Part shown: in pieces, positions 55,116 to 62,522 of the stretch
How positions within the stretch are numbered: position 1 is the first letter of the stretch
How the letters are laid out: every line of letters begins with the position of its first letter
Assembly (NCBI GenBank): GCA_963705495.1
Contig: CAVPJQ010000008.1
Coordinates: 186,001-250,000, forward strand
DNA: 64,000 nucleotides
Reading direction: 5' to 3'
From: DATBVX01 sp963705495
Lineage (GTDB): Bacteria; Pseudomonadota; Gammaproteobacteria; Steroidobacterales; Steroidobacteraceae
Program-made: the position numbers and the translations under genes
Notes under the pieces: generated by a model
Databases searched by the model: none
What the model was told of the DNA's origin: nothing
The model's input: only the letters and a program-made list of their open reading frames with translations

Positions 55116-55507
55116 GGGGAAACTTTATGCCAACCGAGGTGAACGCGCTATGAACCATAAGGTGCGGGTGCTCAGCCGGTTCCGATTCCATGCAGTGCAG
55201 GTGCGGCACCGGCTGAGCTCCCCGAAGTGCGCGATCCGCTCGCCGTCCGTGTGAGCGGGCATCCATGCCCTGTATTGCACCCTTCCCCATTTGGTATAGC
55301 GACAAACTCGCCGCAAAACTGTCACGCTGCGTGAAAATTTGTGCGCGAAAGCACACAATCGGACGCGAAACCCCGCGGCCGCCAGAGCGCGACGACGGGG
55401 CGTTTGTGGCCCGGGCGCAACGAAAATGCGCCGCCGGCCATATACGAAGAGCTTCGTGCCGACCTATAATTTCGAGTCGCTGAGACAAGAACGCGAGAGC
55501 CGCAGCC
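55116..55507. promoter_or_regulatory. Intergenic region with blaI promoter and dyad
   Basis: 392 bases without a gene. Near the blaI side, TATAAT (55465-55470) is a perfect -10 hexamer. A 6-bp dyad (ACGAAG-AG-CTTCGT, 55444-55457) lies just upstream of it, where a -35 and spacer should be, and is a likely self-operator. The remainder (55116-55430) shows no recognisable element. Confidence 0.5.
55444..55457 (+). promoter_or_regulatory. Dyad operator candidate in the blaI promoter
   Basis: ACGAAG-AG-CTTCGT overlaps the promoter just before the TATAAT at 55465. BlaI/MecI repressors bind dyads and repress their own operons; this dyad differs from the classic TACA-N2-TGTA, so assignment is by position only. 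Confidence 0.45.
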
Positions 55508-55921
55508 ATGAAGAGAAAGACCGAAGTGCGCGCCGTGCGTCCCACCCAATCCGAGTTGAACATCCTGCGGGTGCTCTGGCGCCTTGGACCAAGCACTGTC
55601 CGCAGCGTGCACGAGGAGTTGTCCCACGACGACCACAACCTCGGCTACACGACGGTGCTCAAGTTCCTGCAGATCATGCTCGACAAGGGCCTGGTCAAAC
55701 GCGAGGACTCCCAGCGTGCCCATGTCTACCGGCCCGCTGCCAGTCGCGAACAGACCCAGCGACAGCTCACGCGTCTGCTGATCGATGGCGCCTTCGATGG
55801 CTCCCGCTCACAACTGGTCCTGCAGGCGCTTGCCGGCGCCGAAGGTGTGAGGCCTGAGGAGCTGGCGGAGATCCGCGCTTTGCTGGATCGATTGCAGGAC
55901 AGGACAGGCAGAACTGATTGA
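55508..55921 (+). CDS. BlaI/MecI/CopY family transcriptional repressor
   Basis: 137 residues. A winged-helix DNA-binding domain (PTQSELNILRVLWRLGPSTV, TTVLKFLQIMLDKGLVKRED, then the wing RAHVYRPAASREQTQ) and a C-terminal dimerisation helix bundle. Repressor of this type is released by a partner M56 protease that senses a cell-wall signal. The M56 gene follows 46 nt downstream. Confidence 0.93.
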   Translation: MKRKTEVRAVRPTQSELNILRVLWRLGPSTVRSVHEELSHDDHNLGYTTVLKFLQIMLDKGLVKREDSQRAHVYRPAASREQTQRQLTRLLIDGAFDGSRSQLVLQALAGAEGVRPEELAEIRALLDRLQDRTGRTD

Positions 55922-55967
55922 AACCGCATGCCCTTGCTGCGGCAATGGGGATGAACGGAGGTATGCG

Positions 55968-57227
55968 ATGAACGGGCTCGACTTGCCGACACTCGGCACC
56001 CTGGTGGCGACGCTCGGCTGGACACTGTTGCATTTTCTCTGGCAGGGCGCCGTGGCTGGGGTGTTGTTCGGCCTCGCGCTGGCTGTGACTGCAAGAGCAT
56101 CCGCATTGACCCGGTATCGAGTGGCCTGCGTGTTTCTCGCGCTGCTCGCCGCCTGCCCGGTGGTCACTTTCTTCTGGCTGAGTCCCGACTACAGTTCGGG
56201 CGCCGGCGTCATGGCACTGAAGCCGCCAGCCACCATGGCCATGCTGACCTTCGCGGCGGCAAATGCGGCCAGTGACTGGCGGGCCCTGATCGATCCCTGG
56301 CTTCCCTGGGCGGTGCTCGTGTGGGCCGCGGGCGTTACCTTCATGACGGGTCGCCTGCTGGTTGAATGGCGCGAAGTGCGCCGCCTCACGCAACTCGACA
56401 TCGAGCCGCTGACAGCGGCGTGGCAGCGGCGCGTGGCGCGGTTGCGCGCAACGTTGGGAGTGCGACGCGCGGTCAGGGTGCTGCAATCGGCGCGCGTCCA
56501 TGTGCCGATCGTCATCGGTTGGCTCAAGCCCGTCATCCTGGTGCCGGTCGGCGCGTTTGCGGGGCTGACACCCGCTCAGCTCGAGCTGATCCTGATGCAC
56601 GAGCTGGCACACATTTGCCGCAACGACTACCTCGTCAACCTCATGCAGGTGGTGGTCGAAACGCTGCTCTTCTATCACCCGGTCGTGCGCTGGGTGTCCC
56701 GCGTGCTGCGCGAGGAACGGGAGAACTGCTGCGATGACCTCGTGGTCACGAGTTCCGGAGACGCGCTGGCATACGCGCGCGCACTTGCCGAACTTGCTGG
56801 TGCCCAGTCGCTGGCGCTGCAGACGAGCGTTGGCAGTGATGGCGGCAAATTGCTGAGCCGCATCAAGCGCATCGTCGCGGTACGCGAACCGACCCGGGTT
56901 GCCACGCATTGGAGCGTGGGCTTGGTCCTTGCCGCCTTCGGTGTGAGTTTGAGCGGCCTGCTGCATCCGATCGGCGCACCCGCGCCCCGTGACGAGACGG
57001 CTCCGGCGATCGCAGCGATTGCGCCGGTCACAGAGGCACCAGCTCTCGCCCCGACACCGGAGCCGACAATCGCAGCTCCGTCGCCCGGAGCTACGCCAGC
57101 GACTGCAGTCGCGCCGCACGCACCCGCCAGCAGCGTACCCGCCAAGGCGGCAGCTGGCAGTGCCTCGGCGCCGCAACCCACTGCGGCAGTGCTACACAGA
57201 TCGCAGAGCAACAGATCGTGCCAGTGA
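55968..57227 (+). CDS. M56 family metallopeptidase (BlaR1-like), possibly the N-terminal part of a split M56-TonB protein
   Basis: 419 residues from an ATG with GGAGG upstream. Membrane helices at the N-terminus (LGWTLLHFLWQGAVAGVLFG, RVACVFLALLAACPVVTFFW) and the zinc protease site HELAHICRND (211-220) with CCDDLVV beyond. Another helix follows (SVGLVLAAFGVSLSGLL), then a long Ala/Pro-rich tail (about 345-419) that ends soon after the reading frame leaves its normal sense (HRSQSNRSCQ). The next reading frame (-1) continues as an Ala/Pro-rich linker into a TonB C-terminal domain. So this could be one gene broken by a 1-base loss in the linker, or two overlapping genes. Confidence 0.85.
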   Translation: MNGLDLPTLGTLVATLGWTLLHFLWQGAVAGVLFGLALAVTARASALTRYRVACVFLALLAACPVVTFFWLSPDYSSGAGVMALKPPATMAMLTFAAANAASDWRALIDPWLPWAVLVWAAGVTFMTGRLLVEWREVRRLTQLDIEPLTAAWQRRVARLRATLGVRRAVRVLQSARVHVPIVIGWLKPVILVPVGAFAGLTPAQLELILMHELAHICRNDYLVNLMQVVVETLLFYHPVVRWVSRVLREERENCCDDLVVTSSGDALAYARALAELAGAQSLALQTSVGSDGGKLLSRIKRIVAVREPTRVATHWSVGLVLAAFGVSLSGLLHPIGAPAPRDETAPAIAAIAPVTEAPALAPTPEPTIAAPSPGATPATAVAPHAPASSVPAKAAAGSASAPQPTAAVLHRSQSNRSCQ

Positions 57228-57820
57228 CGGTGGCGACCGCTGGGTCAGCCGAGGCGCCAGCGCAGGTCGTGTCGGCGCCGACGCCACCTGCCGGAGACAC
57301 GGCAGCACTGCCCACAGCCGATGCCACGGAACCAGCCGCGGCGAATGCGACCAGTGCGGCTGATGTCTCGCCGACGGAGCCGGCGCAGGATACGCAAGGC
57401 GCGGCCCCGTCGATTGGCGCAGAAGCGCCAGCTACAGCGGGCATGCCCGGGGTCAAGGCGATCTCGCTCGAGCAGCCGCAATTTCCGACCGCAGCACGCA
57501 TGAGTGGCATCGAGGGCTGGGTCACGGTGAGCTACACGATCGACGACAAGGGTCGAGTTTCGGATGTGCACATCGTCGACGCCAAGCCGCGCCGGGTGTT
57601 CGATTCAGCCGTTCGTAAGGCAGTGCATAACTGGCGTTTTGAGCCAACAGTAGTGGACGGCCAGCCGGTCGCGCGGCGGATGACGCAGACCATCCAGTTC
57701 GCGCTCGACTACAAGATGATCTGTAATGCCGATCCTGCGACCGGCACGCGCCTGATCGACCGCTGTCGTACCAAGGACGAGATCGAGCGCGAGGGCGCAA
57801 TCCAACGCGACTCGGAGTGA
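57218..57820 (+). CDS. TonB C-terminal domain protein, possibly the continuation of the M56 gene
   Basis: 200 residues in the frame -1 to M56. An Ala/Pro/Thr linker (for example PADAT-type repeats) leads to a TonB/TolA C-terminal domain (about 95-180: FPTAARMSGIEGWVTVSYTI, DDKGRVSDVHIVDAKPRRVF, FEPTVVDGQPVARRMTQTIQ). No signal peptide or N-terminal anchor is visible, and no good ribosome site precedes the GTG at 57218, so alone it would be in the wrong place. M56-TonB fusions are known in Xanthomonadales-type genomes, which favours one broken gene; a programmed shift cannot be excluded. Confidence 0.8.
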   Translation: MPVTVATAGSAEAPAQVVSAPTPPAGDTAALPTADATEPAAANATSAADVSPTEPAQDTQGAAPSIGAEAPATAGMPGVKAISLEQPQFPTAARMSGIEGWVTVSYTIDDKGRVSDVHIVDAKPRRVFDSAVRKAVHNWRFEPTVVDGQPVARRMTQTIQFALDYKMICNADPATGTRLIDRCRTKDEIEREGAIQRDSE

Positions 57821-57830
57821 GAGCGTATGA

Positions 57831-57854
57831 GACCGCCGGCTGAAGCCGGCGGTC
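57831..57854. terminator. Strong GC hairpin after the TonB-domain gene
   Basis: GACCGCCGGC (57831-57840) pairs perfectly with GCCGGCGGTC (57845-57854) around a TGAA tetraloop, 11 nt after the stop codon. No T-run follows, but stem strength and position fit a terminator or transcript-stabilising hairpin. Confidence 0.6.
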
Positions 57855-57878
57855 GCGCGCGCTGACGCGGCGCGTGTC

Positions 57879-58631
57879 ATGATCGCGCAAGAAAGCTGTC
57901 ACCAAGGCAGTCGCGCCAGTTTGACCACCCCGTACGAGATCAGCGTCGTCGTTCCCGCGTTCGCCGAGGACGCGCAGCTTATCGCGCTCCTGAAGCGAAT
58001 ACGCGGCTGGGCGCGCATGCCGCGTGAGGTCATCGTGGCTGATGGAGCTCAGAGCATCGATACCCGCAGGCTGTGCGCGCGCTACGAGGCGCTCTGGGTG
58101 CCATCGGTGCACGGGCGCAGTGTGCAGCTCATGAAGGGCGCCGCGCAGGCGCACGGCTCGGTTCTGTGGTTCCTGTATCCGGATGCACAACCTGATCCGC
58201 AAGCGTTGACGGCGATTGCCATTGCGATCGACAGCGGTGCTCTCGGTGGATACTTCAGGTGGCGTCCCGGTGGTCGGCGGCACTGGCAAAAGGCGCTGCT
58301 GGAATTGGGCGTCCGCTTGCGCAGTCAGTGGGGCGTGCCTTACGGCGACCAGGGATTGTTCATGGCGCGCGAAACCTTCGAGGTGTGCGGTGGCTTTGCG
58401 CCGACGCCGCTCTTCGAACAGGTTCCGCTCGTGAAGGCAATGCGAAGGCAGGGAAGGTTCGATGCCCTGGCGCTGCCCATCGGCGTATCGGAGGAGCGGT
58501 GGGAGCGACGTGGCTGGCTACGGCACGCGCTAGGCAATCGACTGCTCGCGCTGGGCTACATTGCCGGCCTTTCGCCGGCAACACTGGCGCGCTGGTCGGG
58601 CCGCGGTGAAGTCGAGGCGGAAAAACCCTAA
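57879..58631 (+). CDS. Glycosyltransferase family 2 (TIGR04283-like)
   Basis: 250 residues. GT-A N-terminus (EISVVVPAFAEDAQLIALLK, EVIVADGAQS, then GRSVQLMKGAAQAHGSVLWF). In the TIGR04283 family the next part is usually LHADTRLP; here it reads LYPDAQPDPQ, so the usual DxD-type site is altered. The C-terminal part (GVPYGDQGLFMARETFEVCGG) agrees with the family. Possible start further in (TTG at about 57921). The donor and acceptor are unknown. Confidence 0.82.
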   Translation: MIAQESCHQGSRASLTTPYEISVVVPAFAEDAQLIALLKRIRGWARMPREVIVADGAQSIDTRRLCARYEALWVPSVHGRSVQLMKGAAQAHGSVLWFLYPDAQPDPQALTAIAIAIDSGALGGYFRWRPGGRRHWQKALLELGVRLRSQWGVPYGDQGLFMARETFEVCGGFAPTPLFEQVPLVKAMRRQGRFDALALPIGVSEERWERRGWLRHALGNRLLALGYIAGLSPATLARWSGRGEVEAEKP

Positions 58632-58840
58632 AACGTGCTGGTCGTGCAGGCGCGCTCGTCGGCGCTCTGCGGTTCGAGCCACACCGCCGCTCGGCCCGAG
58701 GCATGCGAGTCAGTGAAGATGATCGCTGCATCCACGGAGAAATGTTCGCGGGACGTGGGCAGCTCGGCACACGGCTGGAAGCGCGCGACGCGGCGGTGGC
58801 GTCGTGAGTTTCGTCGGGCTGGCATTCGCTTGGTCTTCAT
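58628..58840 (-). CDS. Small hypothetical protein
   Basis: 70 residues with a very basic N-terminus (MKTKRMPARRNSRRHRR) and no hydrophobic segment. AGAGGA lies about 8 nt upstream of the ATG. I recognise no family. It is antiparallel to the glycosyltransferase (4-bp overlap at the stops) and lies between that gene and the diguanylate cyclase gene. May be a chance reading frame. Confidence 0.3.
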   Translation of the reverse strand: MKTKRMPARRNSRRHRRVARFQPCAELPTSREHFSVDAAIIFTDSHASGRAAVWLEPQSADERACTTSTF

Positions 58841-58884
58841 GACTCATCCTCTGTTCTGCGCGAGTGGTTGCGGCGCATATCGCC

Positions 58885-59829
58885 TCAACCCTCCGCGCGC
58901 AGCTTGTCTTCCGCTGGCGGAGCACTCACCGCGGTCGCAAGCGGTGCGTGGGCTTCGACGCGATTGCGGCCGTGGCCCTTGGCGCGGTACAAGGCCGTGT
59001 CTGCAGCCTGGATCAGTTCCTCGATCCCGTAGATTCGATCAAACATCGCGGTGGCAACGCCGGCACTGATCGTGACCCGATCGGCAACCGTGGATACGGC
59101 ATTCGGCACGGCGAGACGCCAGATATTGCGCCGGAGCCGGTCGGCGAACAGCCACGCGCGTCGCGCATCGATGCCAGGCAACACGATCGCAAACTCTTCG
59201 CCGCCGTAACGGGCGGCCAGGTCGCCGGCGCGGCGGAAGGTCTTCTCCACTGCTTGGGCAACGCGTCGCAGGGTGTCGTCGCCTCGGGCGTGCCCGTACG
59301 TGTCGTTGTAGCGCTTGAAGCCGTCGATGTCGCACAGGATCAGCGACAGCGGGTGGCGCTCGCGCAGGCAGCGCCGTACTTCGCGCGCCAGCACCTCGTC
59401 GAACTGGCGGCGGTTGGCGATTCCGGTCAGGCCGTCGATGCTGACGAGCCGCAGCAGCTGGGCATTGGCCTCCTGCAGCTGAATTCGCGTGGCATTGAGC
59501 TCCTGGTTGCTCGCCTGCAGGATCGCGGTGCGCTCCTTGACCCGTTCTTCGAGCTGTTCACGGGCGTAATTGAGCGCGATTTCCATTCGCTGGCGTTCGG
59601 CGAGCTCGTGTTGCAGGGCCTGGGTGCGCTTTGCAACGAGGGCCCGCAGCATCCGGTTCCAGAGATACAGGACGGCGAGCGAAAGCAGGACGATGATGAA
59701 GCCAGCGCCGGCGCCAACCCAGAAAGTGGCATTGGGACCGAGCATCTCGCGCAAAGCCCCGGCCGAGGCAGAACTGCTGAGTGCTGCGATCAACGCCACC
59801 GCGATGGCGGACGCAGCAGTCAATTGCAT
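58885..59829 (-). CDS. Diguanylate cyclase (GGDEF) with membrane anchor
   Basis: 314 residues if translation begins at the ATG at 59829 (MQLTAASAIAVALIAAL), with GAGG just before it; a longer reading from 59922 is possible. A signal/anchor stretch, a transmembrane helix (WVGAGAGFIIVLLSLAVLYL), a coiled coil (about 70-140) and a GGDEF domain with active site RYGGEEFAIVLPG. The Gly-Gly-Glu-Glu-Phe motif is active-type, so it makes c-di-GMP from two GTP. No RxxD inhibitory site was looked for beyond the visible text. Confidence 0.92.
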   Translation of the reverse strand: MQLTAASAIAVALIAALSSSASAGALREMLGPNATFWVGAGAGFIIVLLSLAVLYLWNRMLRALVAKRTQALQHELAERQRMEIALNYAREQLEERVKERTAILQASNQELNATRIQLQEANAQLLRLVSIDGLTGIANRRQFDEVLAREVRRCLRERHPLSLILCDIDGFKRYNDTYGHARGDDTLRRVAQAVEKTFRRAGDLAARYGGEEFAIVLPGIDARRAWLFADRLRRNIWRLAVPNAVSTVADRVTISAGVATAMFDRIYGIEELIQAADTALYRAKGHGRNRVEAHAPLATAVSAPPAEDKLRAEG

Positions 59830-60092
59830 TCGCCTCGTCAAGGTCCTTCCATCCCCTATGAGTTCTTGCGTTGTAGGAGCGAGCACTGCGGGGACGAGAA
59901 TACCGAGCGCAGTCACGGGCAATTGCGGCAGCGATCACAGATTCCCTGTAGTCCTCGGCGCGATCTGACCGATATGTCAAAGTTGCATGAGAGGTTGGGA
60001 AGGCAGTCCCAACGTAGAGCTGCCCTGTAGCCTTGACGCCCGAAAGCAGGCTCACGGACACTGCCGCTTCATTCGAGGGGAAGGGGGACCGC

Positions 60093-60422
60093 ATGAGGGA
60101 TCGCAGCAGCGCTTCAGCGCCGCAGGAATTCGCGCACTTTCGCGATTTCTACCCGTTTTATCTCTCCGAGCATCACAACGCGGTCTCGAGGCGCCTGCAT
60201 GTCGTTGGAATCGGCCTGGTTCTCCTCACTCTTGTCACCGGCATGATCAGCGGGCGCCCCAGCTGGCTGCTCCTGATGCCAGTGGTTGGATACGGCCCGG
60301 CCTGGATCGGCCATTTTTTCTATGAAAAGAACCGGCCGGCGACCTTCACGCACCCCTTCTACAGCCTGCTGGGCGATTTCAGGATGTTCGCGGACGTCCT
60401 CAGCGGGCGGATCAAGTGGTGA
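60093..60422 (+). CDS. DUF962 (Mpo1/YGL010w-like) membrane protein
   Basis: 109 residues from the ATG at 60093 (MRDRSSASAPQEFAHFRDFY), with GGGGGA a few nt upstream. YLSEHHNAVSRRLHVVGIGL holds the family His residues, GYGPAWIGHFFYEKNRPATF the conserved His/Phe motif, and THPFYSLLGDFRMF the C-terminal signature. In yeast the relative Mpo1 is an Fe2+ dioxygenase for 2-hydroxy fatty acids; here function is inferred from the family. It precedes gshA by 34 nt. Confidence 0.85.
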   Translation: MRDRSSASAPQEFAHFRDFYPFYLSEHHNAVSRRLHVVGIGLVLLTLVTGMISGRPSWLLLMPVVGYGPAWIGHFFYEKNRPATFTHPFYSLLGDFRMFADVLSGRIKW

Positions 60423-60456
60423 GCCCTGGCGCTCTGGCGATGCACGGGACGCTCGC

Positions 60457-62040
60457 TTGAATCGGCGCGCCGTCGACCGTCAGTTCGAGCGGCACCTGGC
60501 CGGGCTCATCAACAGCGGCCAGAAAGACGTTCTGCAGCTGGGCCGCAAGGGCGTCGAAAAGGAATCGCTGCGGGTCACGCCGGATGGGCGGATCTCGCGG
60601 CGCCCGCACCCACGCTCACTCGGCTCGGCGCTCACCAACGAGCACATCACGACCGACTACTCGGAGGCGCTGATCGAGCTGGTCACGCCAGCCTTCACGC
60701 AGAGCTGGGAACTGCTGCAGTACCTGTGCGACATCCACCAGTTCGTCTATCGCGACCTCGGGGAAGAGCTGTTGTGGGCGACCAGCATGCCATGCGCCAT
60801 CCGCAACGACGCCGACATCCCGATCGCGCAGTACGGACGCTCGAATGTGGGGCGCATGAAGAGCATCTATCGCGAAGGTCTCGGCCTGCGTTATGGACGC
60901 ATGATGCAGGCGATCTCGGGCGTGCACTTCAACTACTCCTTTCCCGCGAACTTCTGGCCCGTGCTCGCGGATGTGCGCGAGTGCCAGCAGGGTGGGCAGG
61001 CCTTCATTTCGGAACAGTATTTCGCGTTGCTGCGCAACTACCGGCGCCACGGCTGGATCGTGCTGTATCTGTTCGGCGTCTCGCCCGCCGTGTGCAAGTC
61101 GTTCCTCGAAGGCCGCGACATCAAGCTGCCGCAGCTCGATGCCGGGACATTCTATGAGCCGTACGCGACTTCATTGCGCATGAGTGATCTGGGCTATCGC
61201 AACAAGAGCCAGGCGGGCGTCGAGATCTCGGTCAACAGCCTCGAGGCCTACGTCCGCGATCTGCAGCGCGCGATCTCCACGCCCAATGCGGAATATCAAC
61301 GCCTCGGAGTCGAGGTGAACGGCGAGTATCGTCAGCTCAATGCCAACCTGCTGCAGATCGAGAACGAGTACTACAGCTTCATACGCCCCAAGCGCGTGGC
61401 ACGTTCCGGCGAACGACCGACCAAGGCGCTGCTGCGTGCCGGAGTCGAGTATGTCGAGGTTCGAGCACTCGATGTGAGCGCATTCGATCCGGTCGGCGTC
61501 AACCAGAACAAGCTGCGCTTTCTCGAGGCCTTCCTCGCTTTGTGCGTGCTCAAGGCAAGCCCGCCACTCGACGCCAGCGAGCAACGTGAGCTCGATGCCA
61601 ACCACATCACCGTGGCGCGGCGTGGTCGCGAGCCTGGCCTTACGCTCGGACGCGATGGGCGCAGCCATCCGATGCTCGCGTGGGCACGGGAGCTGCTCGA
61701 GGAGATGCAGGGCATCTGCGAGCTGCTCGACGCCGGAATTCCATCGCGGCCGTATGCGGCGGCGCTGGCGGCGCAGGCGGCGAAAGTCGACCAGGTCGCG
61801 TTGACACCTTCGGCGCGATTGATGCGCGAAATGCAGAGCAGCGGCGAGTCCTTCTTCCAGCTGGCCTTGCGCATGTCGAACCTGCACAAGTCCTACTTCC
61901 TCGAGCTGTACGCGCCGAACGAACAGCGGCTTGCGGAACTGCGCACCGAGGCCGAGGAGTCGTTGCGTGCCCAGCAGGAGATCGAGGCCAGGGATTCGAT
62001 GTCCTTCGAACAGTATCTGCACTCGTATCTGGCCGACTGA
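60457..62040 (+). CDS. gshA: Glutamate--cysteine ligase (type 1)
   Basis: 527 residues from a TTG at 60457 (reads LNRRAVDRQFERHLAGL); no ATG or GTG exists in frame nearby, and the size then matches E. coli GshA (518). The protein has the E. coli-type signature: KGVEKESLRVTPDGRISRRP, TTDYSEALIELVTPAF, FNYSFPANFWP and VEVRALDVSAFDPVGVNQNK. It catalyses the first step of glutathione synthesis. Glutathione would be needed by the two etherase-like GSTs in this window. Confidence 0.94.
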   Translation: MNRRAVDRQFERHLAGLINSGQKDVLQLGRKGVEKESLRVTPDGRISRRPHPRSLGSALTNEHITTDYSEALIELVTPAFTQSWELLQYLCDIHQFVYRDLGEELLWATSMPCAIRNDADIPIAQYGRSNVGRMKSIYREGLGLRYGRMMQAISGVHFNYSFPANFWPVLADVRECQQGGQAFISEQYFALLRNYRRHGWIVLYLFGVSPAVCKSFLEGRDIKLPQLDAGTFYEPYATSLRMSDLGYRNKSQAGVEISVNSLEAYVRDLQRAISTPNAEYQRLGVEVNGEYRQLNANLLQIENEYYSFIRPKRVARSGERPTKALLRAGVEYVEVRALDVSAFDPVGVNQNKLRFLEAFLALCVLKASPPLDASEQRELDANHITVARRGREPGLTLGRDGRSHPMLAWARELLEEMQGICELLDAGIPSRPYAAALAAQAAKVDQVALTPSARLMREMQSSGESFFQLALRMSNLHKSYFLELYAPNEQRLAELRTEAEESLRAQQEIEARDSMSFEQYLHSYLAD

Positions 62041-62106
62041 GCGCTTCGCGCGTTCACGCCTTCGACCGCAGCCCGCCTTGATCTGACCGTCCGCTAGCCT
62101 GTCCGT

Positions 62107-62122
62107 TGTCCGCCAGCGGACA
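62107..62122. promoter_or_regulatory. Dyad TGTCCG-N4-CGGACA upstream of a sigma-54-type promoter
   Basis: TGTCCG (62107-62112) and CGGACA (62117-62122) form a perfect 6-bp dyad with a 4-nt spacer; another TGTCCG lies at 62100-62105. It is about 80 bp upstream of the GG-N10-GC element at 62200, the usual distance for an enhancer-binding protein. It could also act as a hairpin after gshA. Confidence 0.5.
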
Positions 62123-62199
62123 CTTTCCCGTCCACCACGCAGGCCACATCCAACTCGGAAGTCACGTCAATTCATCGGCTTAGGCGTGCAGCAGCACGC

Positions 62200-62215
62200 T
62201 GGCACGAGGGGTGCA
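62200..62215 (+). promoter_or_regulatory. Candidate sigma-54 (-24/-12) promoter
   Basis: TGGCACGAGGGGTGCA: GG at 62201-62202 and GC at 62213-62214 with exactly 10 nt between them, differing from the consensus TGGCAC-N5-TTGCA at one base. It lies 50 bp before the start of the first gene of the efflux operon. Confidence 0.55.
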
Positions 62216-62264
62216 AACAAGGACTTCGAGCAGCAGCTGTAACGGCACTGCCGGGAGGCCAAAC

Positions 62265-62522
62265 ATGTTCCCCACACAGGTACGCGGATCGACGCTCGTT
62301 GCGACACTCGCCGCCGTGCTGTTGGGCTGGTGCGCCATCGAGGCGCCCGCCTCGGGTCACTACGGTCTTCATGCCTCCTTCGATGGCGCGCAGTTCGAGC
62401 TGCGCCTGGCTTTGCCGGCGATTTGCGTACAGGTGAGCGCGGTGCTGCTCGAACAGACCACCGGTGTGAAATCTGTTTCCCTCTGCACGCATTGCGGCTA
62501 TCAGGAGCGTTCCTGGTCATGA
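62265..62522 (+). CDS. Small exported protein leading the efflux operon
   Basis: 85 residues from the ATG at 62265, with an excellent GGGAGG site 6 nt upstream. A hydrophobic stretch (STLVATLAAVLLGWCAI) suggests a signal or anchor; the rest contains FDGAQFELRLALPAICVQVS and a CTHCG pair. I recognise no family. Its stop overlaps the adaptor-gene start (ATGA), and it sits after the candidate sigma-54 promoter, so it is probably the real first gene of the operon. Confidence 0.6.
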   Translation: MFPTQVRGSTLVATLAAVLLGWCAIEAPASGHYGLHASFDGAQFELRLALPAICVQVSAVLLEQTTGVKSVSLCTHCGYQERSWS

